Shown piece after piece: positions 50,250-61,600 of a stretch of 64,000 nucleotides of DNA. The notes under the pieces are model-generated. The model was not told where the DNA came from. It made no database searches and worked only from the letters and a program-made list of their open reading frames with translations. Source of the DNA: Emiliania huxleyi CCMP1516 (taxonomy: Eukaryota > Haptophyta > Isochrysidales > Noelaerhabdaceae). The stretch covers positions 584,242 through 648,241 of the forward strand of contig NW_005198167.1 of assembly GCF_000372725.1 (NCBI RefSeq). The letters are read 5' to 3'. The translations under genes were made by a program, and so were the position numbers. Each line of letters begins with the position of its first letter. The first letter of the stretch is position 1.

Positions 50250-50687
50250 CGCAGCCACCTCGAAAGAGCAAAGTCGTTCCGGCAAGGGCCAGGCAAGGGC
50301 CAGGCAAGGGCCGGCAAGGGCCAGGAGGCAAGGGCCAGGAGCCACGTCGAAATCGATCGAAAGTGTCGGCCTGGGTGCTTGGGAGTGGGCGAAAAGAACC
50401 CGGGCCGTCAGAGCCGACGAAGGTGGGGCGAAGAGGCCGCCTCCGAAGAAGAGACACCAAAAACGACTGCAGAGGCAGTGGGGCGACGCCCGGGAAGCGA
50501 GCAAGAGGCCGAACCAGACCGAAAGTTCACCCTGACGGGCGGGGGACGGGGCCCTGGGGAGCCGGGCGATGTACACATTAGGCAGTCGTGTATGTACGTG
50601 ACGTGTGGTGTCGCGTCTGTGTCCACTAGCTCCGAGTATAGAGGGGGCGTTCTGCAGTTAAGGGGAAACCCGGTACACGGAGCCCTC

Positions 50688-50864
50688 TCGGAGAACCGTG
50701 TTTACTTTACGGCCCTTTCCCTGCGAACGCGCACCCCCCCCTAGGGGTCAGGGCTCTCTAGCCCGTAGCCCGATGCCGATCATCCGGCCCGCTGGGTGCG
50801 CTTCTTAGCTCCCCGGCCCTGGATGTGAGGTTAATGACTGCACTCCAAGTGCTCCAAGTGCTCC
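50688..50864 (+). repeat. Dispersed repeat C, copy 2
   Basis: Same orientation and about 90% identical to 42523-42712, ending in the doubled CTCCAAGTG motif. Confidence 0.8.
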
Positions 50865-51044
50865 TCAGAAGCCGTCGCCCCCACCACAGGAGCAGTCACA
50901 CCACTCCCACAGAAAAGAATTTTGCAAACTCTCCCTCGCACGACATTGGGCACGGGACTCCCACTGGCGCACAACACTGGCACTAACACAGGTATTACAC
51001 CACGGGAGCCGCCAGCGACTCCTGCGAGGGCGGCGAGGCACTTA

Positions 51045-51195
51045 GCTCCGTGCACTCGACCGCCCTCGCCGCAGGCAAGCTCATTCACAATCTGCTCTGC
51101 GATGGCCGTGTGTGTGAAGAACGAAGGACTGAGATACACTGCTTCTGCAGCCCTAGCCAATTCTTGGTGGTCCAAGTCACCTCATCGAGGTACTG
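51045..51195 (-). repeat. Inverted repeat F, copy 1 (about 150 bp)
   Basis: On the minus strand it reads CGATGAGGTGACTTGGACCA ... CAGATTGTGAATGAGCTTGC, translating as DEVTWTTKNWLGLQKQ ... [15 protein letters not shown] across two frames. Upstream on the same strand is EILWKAANVLQNKLTRAQYL. It may derive from a protein-coding mobile element. Confidence 0.65.
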
Positions 51196-51494
51196 GGCCC
51201 GCGTCAGCTTGTTCTGCAGCACGTTCGCCGCCTTCCAGAGGATCTCGCCGACCCCCTTCCCGAACCCACCGCGACGACTCGAACAGCAGCAGCTGCACGT
51301 CGACGTCCTTGTCCTCCCTCTGGCGTAGCGATACTCGCCGCCGTAGGACGGTATGCGGCGGGCGCCGCCCACCACCCGTCCCTCGAACCCGTCCCCCCCT
51401 AGTATGCCAGCGACCCGTCCCCTGCCCCCTCTCGCCCTTGCTCTTCCTCTCCGCAGAAAAGAGTTTTACAACAATCAACTCTCTCACACAGCAG

Positions 51495-51636
51495 AAAAGA
51501 ATTTTACAAACAAGCTCCCCTCTCTACGACACTAGGCACGGGACTGGCGCGCACTGGCACTGGCACTAACACAGGCACGCCGGAGAAAAGAATTTCAACC
51601 AAACTCCCCCGCACAGCACTGGGCACGGGACTGGCG
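51495..51636 (+). repeat. Dispersed repeat G, two tandem copies
   Basis: GAAAAGAATTTTACAAACAA ... GGCACGGGACTGGCGCGCAC, then again GAAAAGAATTTCAACCAAAC ... GGCACGGGACTGGCG. Related copies at 20428-20512 and 50911-50993. Confidence 0.65.
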
Positions 51637-52164
51637 ATTTACCAACCAAGGCGGTCGCACAGCACGATTCACACGACAGACCTACAAAAGGCGTTGACAA
51701 GGCGCGGGCGACGGGTTTCAGAAGAAAAGACACGCAAGAGTCAAAGAGACTCAAGGCGGCGGCGGCCCCAGCACCTTATTTCTGCTTTCTGCGATTGCGA
51801 GAGAGGGAGAGAGGTAAGACGCGAGCAGCTTGTTCAAATCCTGATGGAAGATGCCCCGCGGAAGCCTTCTTTGTTTGTGTTCGGTTGCCTTCAGAAGCCA
51901 AGACACGTGCCCCTCACAGGGGGAAGGACGATAGATATGCGCAGGACAGCCTGCTGCTCTTGCTAGCACCCACTCATCATCACGGAGTCGACGAGGCGCC
52001 CCAGAGAGAGAGAGAGAGAGAGGGGCTGCCATCGCCGAAGCTGTGCCTAAGCATAACTCCCCAACCCGCAGCGGCCCAGGGGGCCATGGGGGCAGCCTGC
52101 CGGACCGCCGCCGCACGGCACTAAATACAAAGAAGATTCTTTTTCAATCACACGAGCGCGGACC

Positions 52165-52305
52165 ACCCGACGAGGTGACTTGGACCACCAAGAGTTGGCT
52201 AGGGCTGCAGAAGCAGCGTATCTCTCACTCACTGGTTCTTCACACGGCCAGCATCGCAGCAGAGCAGATTGTGAATGAGCTTGCCTGCGGCGAGGGCGGT
52301 CGATG
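52165..52305 (+). repeat. Inverted repeat F, copy 2, touching the G6PD start
   Basis: GACGAGGTGACTTGGACCAC ... CAGAGCAGATTGTGAATGAG ... GGCGAGGGCGGTCGATGG. About 90% identical to the minus strand of 51045-51195. Its last bases include the first possible G6PD ATG (52303). Confidence 0.7.
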
Positions 52306-55300
52306 GAGCCAATTGCAAAAAGAAAAAAGCTCCCTGAACGCGCAAATTCTTTTTTCGACCTGCCCGCCTTCCCGCGAGTCCACATGACCTTCTCGGCGTC
52401 GTGGGCCGCGCGTGCGCGGAAGCCCCCGTCCGTGCCAAAGTCCAAGTCAGAGGACAACTCCGACTCGGACGAGTCCAAGTCGGAGGCCGGCGACGAGGCG
52501 CGGGCGCACATCTCGCCGGTGCCGCCCGGACTGCTCGCGTCGGTGGTCGTGTTTGGCGCGGACGGCGACCTTGCGTCGAAGAAGATCCTGCCGACGCTCT
52601 TCAATCTCTGGCGGCGCAAGCTCGTGCCGCGCGACCTCCTCGTCTTTGGGTGTGCCGCTCCCCACACCTCACGCTCGTCGCTGCCAACCTCCATTGCTCC
52701 CGCCTCCGCCGCCGCCGCCCTCTCGCCGCCGCGCACCCTCACCGCCGCCACCCTGACGGCCGCCGCCCTCTCAGCCGCCGCCCCCGCCGCCGCAACATGC
52801 CACCGCCGCTGAGATCACCGCTATGGCTGTGCACGGCGTCAGGTTCGCGCGTGCGCCGATGACGACCGAGACCTTCCGCAAGCACATCTTCAAGTGCGTT
52901 TACCACCCGTCGCAGCCGCAGGGCGACCGGAAGGAGTTTCTGCAGCGCTGCCACTACCAGTCTGGCCAGTTTGACGAGCCAGAGGCGATGGAGGCGCTGC
53001 TGAGGCAACGGGAGGAGGCGGTGGCGCGGAGTGCAGGTGGTGGCGCATGACGCGTCGGCGGCGTGGCCCGTAGGCAGATCGAGGAGCAGGAGGCGGCGCG
53101 ACTCGCAGCGAGGCAGCAGCCCGCAGGCAGCCGGCCACAAGCACTCCACTTTCAGGACCGGCGGCCGGCGTCGGCGTCGTTCGATGCCGTCGGCGCGGCG
53201 GCCGAGGCGGGCGTGCCGGAGGAGCAGGTGCGGCTGTACTACATGGCCGTCCCTCCCTTCCTCTACGCCTCCATCTGCGGTGCTCTCCGCTCTGGCCGCC
53301 GCGCCGACGCTGCTGCCGCCGCCGGCGCCGCCTCTGCTGGCGACTTCGCTGCGCTGTCCCTCGCCGAGGGTGCGAGCGATGCGGGCGGCGCAGAGGGCGA
53401 CAAGGCTACCGCGGCCGCAAACGGATGTGGCGTCGCCGCTGGTATTGGCAACGGCGGCGGCAACGGCGGCGGTCGGGTGGTGCTGCCGATGCCGCGACTC
53501 GAGGAGCGATTTGTGCTGGAGAAGCCATTTGGCAAGGACGGCGCCTTGTGACGGCAACGGAGCGCGAGGTGGGCGCATCGGGGGACGCGTCCGCGGCACG
53601 TCCGTAGGACACGGCTTCGTGCCAGCAGATGGTGCGCGAGTTGTCGATGCTGCGGGAGGACGAGATCTTCCGAATCGATCACTACCTTGGCAAGGTGCGA
53701 GATCTTGGGAGATCCAGCCAAGATCTAGCTGAGATCCAACTGGGGTCAAAGCCGAAACGGAGTCGAAGTCGAGCCGGGAGCAGAGACAGCGAGCGGTTTC
53801 AGGGCCGGTTTGACACTACTTCCAAGCTGCGCATACAGACGATTGCCTCTCCCCAATTTCGCAGGAGCTGGTGATGAATCTGCTCGTGCTGCGTTTTGCC
53901 AACGTCTGCTTCCAGGGCATCTGGAACCGGCAGTACATCAAGAACGTGCAGGTCATCTTCAAGGAGGACTTCGGGACGCAGGGGCGCGTGGGCCGTTTTG
54001 ACGAGCACAGACCGGTAGAGAGCTCTTCACACTCCACACGCGGCGAACAGGCGCGGCGGCTACTTTGACGAGTATGGCATCATCCGCGACGTGCTGCAGA
54101 ACCATTTGCTGCAGGCGAGAGCAAGACAAGGGGGGAGAGGGGGGGGGGGGGGGAGCGGGCGAAAAACAAAAGCGGGGTGGGTGGGTAGCGCGAGCGAGAG
54201 GTGTGCGACACCTCTGCCACCAGGTGATGGCATTGGTGGCGATGGAGCAGCCGCTCTCCTTCTCCGCCGGCGACATCCGCGCCGAGAAGCTCAAGGTGCG
54301 ATCTAGCCGCGACCTAGCCGCGTTATCGCCGCGATCAGCAGAGGTGCGACCTCGGGTGATCTCGTGTGATCTCGTGTGATCTCGGGTGACCTCGTGTGAC
54401 CTCGGGTGACCTCGGGTGACCTCGTGCGACCTCGTGTGACCTCGGGTGACCTCGTGCCCGACGCCGCGCCGACAAGCGCAGGCGGGCGTGTGTTGCGCGC
54501 TGCCGGTCACGTCGGTCCGCGTCCATGACACGTCCAACACGCCCCCGTCAGGTGCTCAAGTGCGTGCAGCCGCTTACCCTCGACACGCTCTGCACCGGCC
54601 AGTACGTCCGCTGCGGCAACTCGCCCGGGTACCTCGAGGAGCCGACCGTCGTGGACAAGCAGAGCCGCACCGAGACCTTCGCCGCCGCCGTGCTGCATGT
54701 GCACAACCCTCGGTGGGAGGGCGTGCCCTTCGTGCTCAAGGTGTGCCCCCCCCCCCCACCTCGACGCCCACCCGCGCTCCATTCTGGACGCCTCGACCTC
54801 CCGCCCCCAACTTTCGGCGGCCCAGTCAACCGGCGCCTGTGCCCCTTGCCCCCCACCCAAGGCGGGCAAGGCACTCACGGACCGCAAGGCAGAGGTGCGG
54901 ATCCAGTTCCACAACGTGCCAGGCGTCATCTCGGACCTCGCCAACTCGTGCCCGGGCGGGCGAGCGCCGCGCGGGGAAGATGGCGCCTCCGCGGAGTGGC
55001 GGGGCCGCCTTGAGCGGTTTCCGTGACCTCTTGCCCGCAGGCTCCCCGCCAACGAGCTCGTCGTGCGGCTGCAGCCCGAGGAGACTATCTACTGGAAGGT
55101 GCAGAACAAGGTGCCTGGTCTCGGTTTCGAGACCAATCAGATCCGGATGGACTTGCTGTACGCCACAAAGTTTCAGCAGCGCAAGCTGCCAGAGGCGCGC
55201 GCGGCGGCGGTAGCGCTCCTCTGCGTGCAGTAGTGACGCGAGTGCCACGCCCGCGGCGTGATTGACGTAGGCGTACGAGCGGTTGCTCCTCGACGTCCTC

Positions 55301-55833
55301 GCGGGGCAGGTCCTTGAGTGCCCTTGCCGCACCGAGAGCGTGGGTGATGTCCGAGATGGCACGGGATGACCCGAAGCCCTTGTGGCGCAGTCGTCGAATT
55401 TTGTGTCCGCCGAGGAGCTCATCCATTCTTGGGCCATCTTCACGCCGGTGCTGCACCAGCTGCGCGAGGAGAAGGTGGTGCCCGAGCCATACCCATACGG
55501 GTCTCGCGGCCCGCCCGGCGCCGACGAGCTCGCTTCTCGTTTCGGCACCGCAGCCTCCAAGCCACACATTGCACGCTGCACACTCACACCGCACACCCAC
55601 ACTATACACCGCACCCTACCCGCGCGCTGCCTCTGGCGCCACTACGCCTTGCACTGCACGCCACAGGGATGCAGAAGTTTGGCGGCGGGCTCCACACGGC
55701 CATCGACGCGCGCGTTACCACGGCAGCCCCGAAGCGGGACGCGCCACCGACGGCGGAGGTGGCGAGCGCGATGCTCGCTCTCGAGGGCAGGCACGGGGCG
55801 CCGCGCAAGCCCTCCTCCTTCACGAACGGCTAG
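52303..55833 (+). CDS. G6PD: Glucose-6-phosphate 1-dehydrogenase, about ten exons
   Basis: First enzyme of the oxidative pentose phosphate pathway (glucose-6-phosphate + NADP+ to 6-phosphogluconolactone + NADPH). A Ser/Asp/Glu-rich N-extension precedes [20 protein letters not shown], the nucleotide-binding motif (GADGDLA where GASGDLA is usual). Next come [65 protein letters not shown] + LGK (active-site signature RIDHYLGK), [105 protein letters not shown], ending SSFTNG at 55833. An Ala/Gly-rich insertion of about 70 residues sits between SICGAL and [12 protein letters not shown]. Introns are short and several contain GGTGACCTCG or AGATC minisatellites. The start may instead be ATG 52384. 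Confidence 0.9.
54336..54470 (+). repeat. Intronic minisatellite, GGTGA(C/T)CTCG units
   Basis: About twelve 10-bp units (GTGATCTCGT / GGTGACCTCG) fill the G6PD intron between [13 protein letters not shown] and VLKCVQPLT. Confidence 0.85.
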
Positions 55834-56358
55834 GAAGTCGCGCTTGGGGGTGCCGCCGGCTGCCGGTGCTGGTTGCGCACAGGGACGAGAGCGTTGGGGG
55901 TGGGGTCCAGGGAACCCAGTCCCTCGAGTCCTCGAGGACCTGGTCCGTTCATTCTTGAGGTCTCGATACACTGGCGTACGTTCGTGTCCTTGGACATTAC
56001 ACAAAAGTAATATATCTTTACAACACCCGGACGTGAGAACTGAGATTTAGGAGCAGCAGCCAGCAGGGACCCGGTGGAGGGACCATGTGGGAAGACACGG
56101 CTAGAGTAGTCCGGGTAGTGCTATAGTCCTCCAAGCTCCATATCGGGAGGACGACCCCGGCTAGTCGCCGACCACACCTCCACAAAGAACCCTGCACAAA
56201 GATCGCAAGGGCGCGGGGACCTGTTCCTTTTGACCCACATCTCCTAGTAGAGGTGTTCGTTTTTATTTATTTACCCGGACGTGCTCCACCCCGCGCACGC
56301 CTCTTCCGACAGGGTGATGGATCGAGGTGATGGAAGGGTCGACGCACCCCCGGACTAG
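55834..56358. other. Spacer containing a retroposon-like repeat
   Basis: The repeat (TTTA)n copy at about 56098-56272 is the least interrupted in the window and shows the empty target of the 877-1796 transposon. The rest holds no supported gene; the first exon of the following gene may lie here. Confidence 0.5.
56098..56272 (+). repeat. (TTTA)n-tailed retroposon-like repeat, uninterrupted copy
   Basis: GGCTAGAGTAGTCCGGGTAG ... TATCGGGAGGACGACCCCGG ... AAAGAACCCTGCACAAAGAT ... TCCTAGTAGAGGTGTTCG + TTTTTATTTATTTA. Confidence 0.65.
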
Positions 56359-58008
56359 CGCAAGGGCAGCGAGAGTGGCGGCAGGAGCAGCAAGAGCGCG
56401 CGAGGCTACTACAAACAGATAGACGGTATCAAGTACGACCGTGCGCTGCTCGAATGCGCCGATGAGCTGGCTTCAGCGAACAGCGGTGTGCACGTTGTCG
56501 AGGCGGTGTGCCACGTACGAATGGTGGCTGTAAGCGTACACTCGATTTCTATAGGCAAGCTCGACGCGGAGGCGGTGGAGCGCCTCATCGAGGAGGCGCG
56601 CGACGGACCGGATGGCGTCACCGCTTGCGAGGCGGCGACACTGGCGTTCATCGCGGAGACATATAGCCTCAGCCCCAGCAGCAAGAAGGCGCTCAGCAAG
56701 GAGGCTACCGCGGCAGGCGGCTCGGCGAAGGGCGCACGCTCGACGCGGGGCGCTAGCGCGAGCACGGCGAAGAGCGCGAGCAAGCGGAGTGCGACGTCGG
56801 CATCGGCCATCGGAAGCAGCAAGCAGAGCAAGCCGTCCGCCGGATCGACGCCCGGCTCCTCTCGAGCAGCCCGGGTCGCAGCAAGGGCCGCAGCTTTAGA
56901 GGACGGCGAAGACTACTACGATGAGGAGGCAGAGTACCCTCCTGGCACGGCGGACACGGGAGCGGAAGATAGCAGCGCACCGGCGGGCTACTTCTCGTCC
57001 TTCTTCCGCCGCTCGCCCGCCACCTCGACCAAGGCTGCGCCATCAACCTCTTCGTCGAGCTACTTTTCTTCGTTTCGCCGCTCACCTGCTGACACGACAT
57101 CGACCGAGGCCGTGCCGTCCGAGGTTGCGCCGTCCACCTCGTCATCAAGCTATTTCTCTTCCTTCCGCCGCTCACCTGCAGCAACGTCGAGTGAGGCCGC
57201 CCCGGCGACTTCTTCGAGCTACTTTTCCTTCCGCCGCTCACCTGCAGCGACGACGGATGAGGCCGCACCGGCGGCTGACACGGCCTCCAGCTTCCTGCCC
57301 TCTTTTTTCCGCCGAAATGTTGCCCCGGCGGAGGCGACTTTGGGCGAGGCAGAGGACGCGGATTACGTGCCGCCATCGGCGGAGGCGGAGGCGGAGGCGG
57401 AGGCGGAGGTTGAGCGCGACCTTTTGATGAGCGACGTGGATTACACGGCGTCTGCGGACTCCGCAGAGGACGCGGAGGAGAAGGACGGCGAGGAGGACGA
57501 GGAGGGGGGGGGGGAGGGCGTGGGCGACTTGGGCGTCGGGTCCGCTGACCGCGAGCTGACCTTTGGCGGCGACGAGCCGGAGACACCCAACCGGCAGGGC
57601 TCCGGCGAGCGCGAAAACCGGCTCCGGCTGCTCTCCGCAGGAGGGGACAGCTACTACAAGCAGATTGACGGCGTCAGCTACGATCGCTCTTTGCTTAAGC
57701 TTGCTGAGGGGCTCTCGGCTGGCGGGAGCATTGACTCAGCCGCCGCGGAGCGCCTGGTTGGAGAGGCGACCGAGGGCACCCAAATCACAGAGGTTGAGGC
57801 ACGCACGCTGCGCTACATAGCGGAAACAAACAACCTCACCGCCGACGCTGCCGCCATCCTAAGTGACGCGCAACCGGCTCCACCACCAACACCGGAGCCC
57901 ACGGCCGACTACGCGTACGATGGCTCCGCGTCTAGCTGGCAGAAGGCCAAGGACATGATTCCGAGCTTCCCAAATCTCTTCAGCCGCCGCACGGCCGCTG
58001 CTGCTTGA
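56359..58008 (+). CDS. Protein with a duplicated YYKQIDG domain flanking SSYFSSFRRSPA repeats (unknown function), 5' exon not found
   Basis: The first visible exon follows an acceptor (GGACTAG, 56358). A GT-AG intron (about 56489-56554) splits domain copy 1, which reads YYKQIDGIKYDRALLECADE then DAEAVERLIEEARDGPDGVT and TLAFIAETYSLS. Copy 2 near the C-terminus reads YYKQIDGVSYDRSLLKLAEG, DSAAAERLVGEATEGTQIT and TLRYIAETNNLT. Between them is a disordered linker with five (S)SSYFS(S)FRRSPA modules and a long acidic stretch (EDAEEKDGEEDEE). Stop at 58008. The domain's pattern, a YxxxDGxxYDxxLL start, a central DAxxL helix and a TxxYI closing helix, recalls small helical domains in marine microbial proteins, but I cannot name one. 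It looks like a scaffold with two identical ends. Confidence 0.65.
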   Translation, partial: RKGSESGGRSSKSARGYYKQIDGIKYDRALLECADELASANSGVHVVEAVCHVRMVAVSVHSISIGKLDAEAVERLIEEARDGPDGVTACEAATLAFIAETYSLSPSSKKALSKEATAAGGSAKGARSTRGASASTAKSASKRSATSASAIGSSKQSKPSAGSTPGSSRAARVAARAAALEDGEDYYDEEAEYPPGTADTGAEDSSAPAGYFSSFFRRSPATSTKAAPSTSSSSYFSSFRRSPADTTSTEAVPSEVAPSTSSSSYFSSFRRSPAATSSEAAPATSSSYFSFRRSPAATTDEAAPAADTASSFLPSFFRRNVAPAEATLGEAEDADYVPPSAEAEAEAEAEVERDLLMSDVDYTASADSAEDAEEKDGEEDEEGGGEGVGDLGVGSADRELTFGGDEPETPNRQGSGERENRLRLLSAGGDSYYKQIDGVSYDRSLLKLAEGLSAGGSIDSAAAERLVGEATEGTQITEVEARTLRYIAETNNLTADAAAILSDAQPAPPPTPEPTADYAYDGSASSWQKAKDMIPSFPNLFSRRTAAAA

Positions 58009-58678
58009 GCATGCCGTCTCGCATGTTTCACTGGGTCAAGGGGGGGGGGGGGGGGGATCAGTGGAAGACTGCCGCGAGGAAGCAGCGCTCGCTTCGGCGC
58101 GCCGCTTCTGCTGTTGCGCATGGACGCTCTCAGGCACAGCTCATTTGCACCATGTGCGTGCCCGATGACAGGGATATGTGGAAAGGGCGTCAATAAGGGC
58201 GCCCTTTCTCAGGACGGATGGGCGAGGATTGAGACCACGCGTAGATAATTGCTATCCACTTTTGCCTCTCCGGCGCGTCATGCAGGGGGGGAGGGCCGAG
58301 GGCGGGAGGCGAGAGAGCGCTTTTCCTACGATGCTAACCCCAGTTCAAAACGTCCCTCGAGCACGTCGTTATAGCTTATACGCGTTAAATCAGCGAGCCG
58401 CGAGGAGAGTTCATGCAGAGACAGAGAGAGACCCTCATTTACCCGCGCTGTGCCGGGTCTCTTTCTCTTCACTGACTCTGACACTGTCACTGAGTTCACC
58501 GGCGCGGGATAAGCATAAGGCCGGCCCCGGCGCCAATTACGTACACGGGTTACACGGCTCTCTAATATACAGGACCGGGTTTTTTGAGTTTTGCTTTTGT
58601 GTGCGCGTATGAGGCGTTGTCTTCAACATGTATTTTTCGAGAAACAGCTGTGCACGCACGTGCGAGCGCCGCCCCGGC
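58009..58678. other. Convergent intergenic spacer
   Basis: Lies between the 3' ends of the duplicated-domain gene (+) and Utp14 (-). It has a 16-base G run (58041-58056) and no gene. Confidence 0.6.
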
Positions 58679-61600
58679 TTATACCCGGGGTCGCTTGGTC
58701 TTGCGCCCCCCACCCCCCTCCGCCTTTCGGTGCTGCGCGATGGGATCGATGACCGCACCGCGCACAGTGGAGACGCGCGGCTTGACCAGCGCCGCGTGGG
58801 AGTCCACGGTGTTCCACTCGAGGCCGACCGGGTTGCGCATGCTCCGCTCAAACTGCTCGCGCGTCTTGAAGGGGAAGGGCACAGCCGCGACCGTGAAGCG
58901 CGCCGCCTTCTTGTCGCGCTTCTCCGACACGATGACGTGGCGCAGCGCCGCGTCCTGCCGCCTTGCAGCCGCCGCCTCAAGCTGCTCGCGCCGCGCCTCC
59001 GCCGCCGAACGCTTCCGCTCCAGCTGGCGTTTGCCGACGCGCGCCCCCAGACCCGCCCAATCGCCCCAGCCAGGGAGGGTCTCCTCCTCCTCCACGCCGG
59101 CTTCCGCCTCGACGACGCCCCGCTTCTCCGCCTCGAACTCGGCCGCGACCGCGCTCTCCGGGAAAGCGGCCTCGACGAGTGCCCGCTGGCTGGCGCACGG
59201 CAGCAGAAGGGAGGCGCCTATCGGGCGGGGCAGGGAGCGCGCGAGTGAGAGGGCAGCAGCGACGTCTCGGCGGCGGCGACGGCGAGAGCCGGGAGAGGGA
59301 AGGAGAGAGGGGAAGAGGGAGAGAAGCGAGCGTCACCGTCGACCAGCTCGTCCCCGCCGTGGCCGAAGTCAGCCTCCGCGTCCGCCGCCTCCTCGGCAGC
59401 ACCGTCCGCCTCGCCCGCCACGGCGCCACGCCGGCGCTTGCTCGCTCTCCCCCGCTTGCCCTTGCTCGCCGGCGCTCCCTCCGCCCGAGCCTCGCCCTGC
59501 TCGTCTGGCCCTGCAACGCGGACCGCCGCCGGCGGGGCCAGCGCGGCAGCGGCCACACCGCCCGCAAAATGGTCCGATTGCGCGCGCGGCAGCAGCGTGT
59601 GGCCAGCGGGAGAAACGATGTCGGGCACTGCCCAACCGCTGCCCGGCTCCGCCTTTGAGGCCGGCGGCCGCGCCGGCGCCGAGGAGGATGGCGCGGGGGC
59701 GGCCGCAACGCGCGCAACCGACTTCCCGCCGGCGCCTCTTCTGTCCGCGCGAGGCCGCGCAAGTGCAGGGCTGCCCGCCGCCTCCTGGCCTTCGCTCCCC
59801 ATGGGCAGCCTCGCGCCGACGGTGACCGCCGCCGCGCCTCGCGTCTTGCGCAACTGCCCCGCCGTCGACAGCGCTGGGAGCGGGGCGGGCGCAACTGCTG
59901 GAGGCGCGGCGGGTGGCGCGACCGCCGCCGCCGCCTCGTCGCGGCCGGCTGTGCCCTCTTCGTCGGAAGCATCGCTGCCCTCGTCGCCCCGTCCGCCGGA
60001 CGCCGGCACCGCGACCGAACCGTGGCGCAAGTCCGCCGACAGCTCGTCGAGCATCTGCTGCGCCTCGCTACGCTGCCGCTCGTGCGCACGGCGCATGAAG
60101 GCCATGCCAAACACGCCCTTGCTCGGCCGCTCCGGCTCAGCCTCATTCTGCAGCTTCCACAGTAGCTTTGCGTCCCGCTCGGCCGGCTCCAGCGGCTCGC
60201 CGCCCTCGCTCTCGTCGTCGCTGTCGTAGTCGCTGTCGTCGTCGCTGCCGGCCGCCTCCGCGTCCATCTGCTTGCGGCGCAGCTCTTCGCCTTTTGCGAC
60301 CTGCTCTTGCACGGCCTGGGCGAGCGCCGGGTTGTGCTTCTGCTGCTTGAGCGCGTGCTTTGCCCAGCGCGACCTGCAGACACGCACCCACACGCATGCC
60401 GTGAGCCATGTTGTGTGGCTCATGGGCGTGGGGGTTGGGATCCGGAGGCGAAACGTTCAAAGGGCGGTGTTGGCCGCAGAGGCGCGTGGCAGGCGCTCAA
60501 AGTGTCTCGAAACTGTCTTGGGAGTGTCTTGGGAGTGTCTCAGGCCCCGCGCACGTGTTCTTGTGCTTGAGGGTCATGCGCTCGCGCACACGCTCCACCT
60601 CGCGCTTCATCTGCATGCGTTGCGCCGAGTGCTTGTCCAGCGCCTCCTCCGCCTCCGCCCGCGCCTTGGATGCCTTCTTGTGCACCTTGCGGTACGACCG
60701 CGACTTGATCTTGGCGACGCGCTTGGCCTTCGCCTCGTGGTAAAACAGCAAGTCGCGCATCTTCTTCATCTCCGCCATGCGCTTGGCCGCCTGCGAGCGA
60801 GCGCGCGGGAAAGGGGAGTGACACACGCCGGCGGCGAGTCTGGGCCGCGTGCTTGGTGGAGAGAGCAGAGGCTCCCGAGCGGCGGGAGAGAGGCCTCGTG
60901 TGGCAGTCATGGACGGGTCTTGGACAGGTCATGGACCCGGGGCGGAGCGACCAGCACACCTCTTGCGGGGTGAGGCGGGCGCTCTGGTCGAGGCCGCTCA
61001 GCGCCTCGCGCTCCGCGGCCGCGACGGCGCGCTCGCTCAGGCCCTGGAGGGGAGGCAGGAGGGTTGAGCCTTTGCGGCACCCCTTGCAAAAGGGTGCATG
61101 TGTGTGGCGGGGCATCCTTGTAGGCGGAGCGGAGCGGATGCTAGCGCCTCGAGCAAGTGTCTCGGAAATGTGCAGGGTCGGATACCTGCGCCTCGAGCAG
61201 CTCGTCGACGCCGCGCTCGAGGTCGTTCTTGGAGGCGCCCGCGGTCAGCGAGCCAAGCGTCGCGCCGTGCACGTGCTGCCGCTCCGGCGGGAAGCTCAGC
61301 GACTCCGCAGCCGCCTGCTTTTGCACCGCACCCTCCCACCCAGACACGTCGGCGTGCGCCGCCTCCGCCGCAGCCTTGCGCTCGATCCTGCGCTTGTCGC
61401 TCAGCTCGAGCGGCGCGGCCAGCTGCGCGTGGGAGGAGCGACGAGCGCCCTGCTTTGCCACCCCCTGCAGGTCGCGCTGCAGCTGCCCAAAGCCCGCCTC
61501 GTCGCCGAGCGAGCCTGGTGAGGCAGAGGCAGTGGTGAGGCAGAGGCGGTGGTGAGGCAGAGGCAGTGGTGAGACTGCGGCAGTGGTGAGACTGCGGGCG

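Larger units (their letters stand above)
50250..52302. other. Repeat-dense region between thioesterase and G6PD genes
   Basis: In order: GGCAAGGGCCA minisatellite (50282-50340), repeat C copy 2 (50688-50864), repeat G (50911-50993), inverted repeat F copy 1 (51045-51195), two more repeat G copies (51495-51577, 51579-51636), a (GA)n stretch (about 51999-52020), and inverted repeat F copy 2 (52165-52305). No intact gene. Confidence 0.6.

Noticed and set aside
51182-51375. Resemblance of EILWKAANVLQNKLTRAQYL to the start of type I restriction methylase subunits
   Set aside because: Only a short helical stretch matches loosely, the context is eukaryotic repeat DNA, and no further HsdM motif follows.
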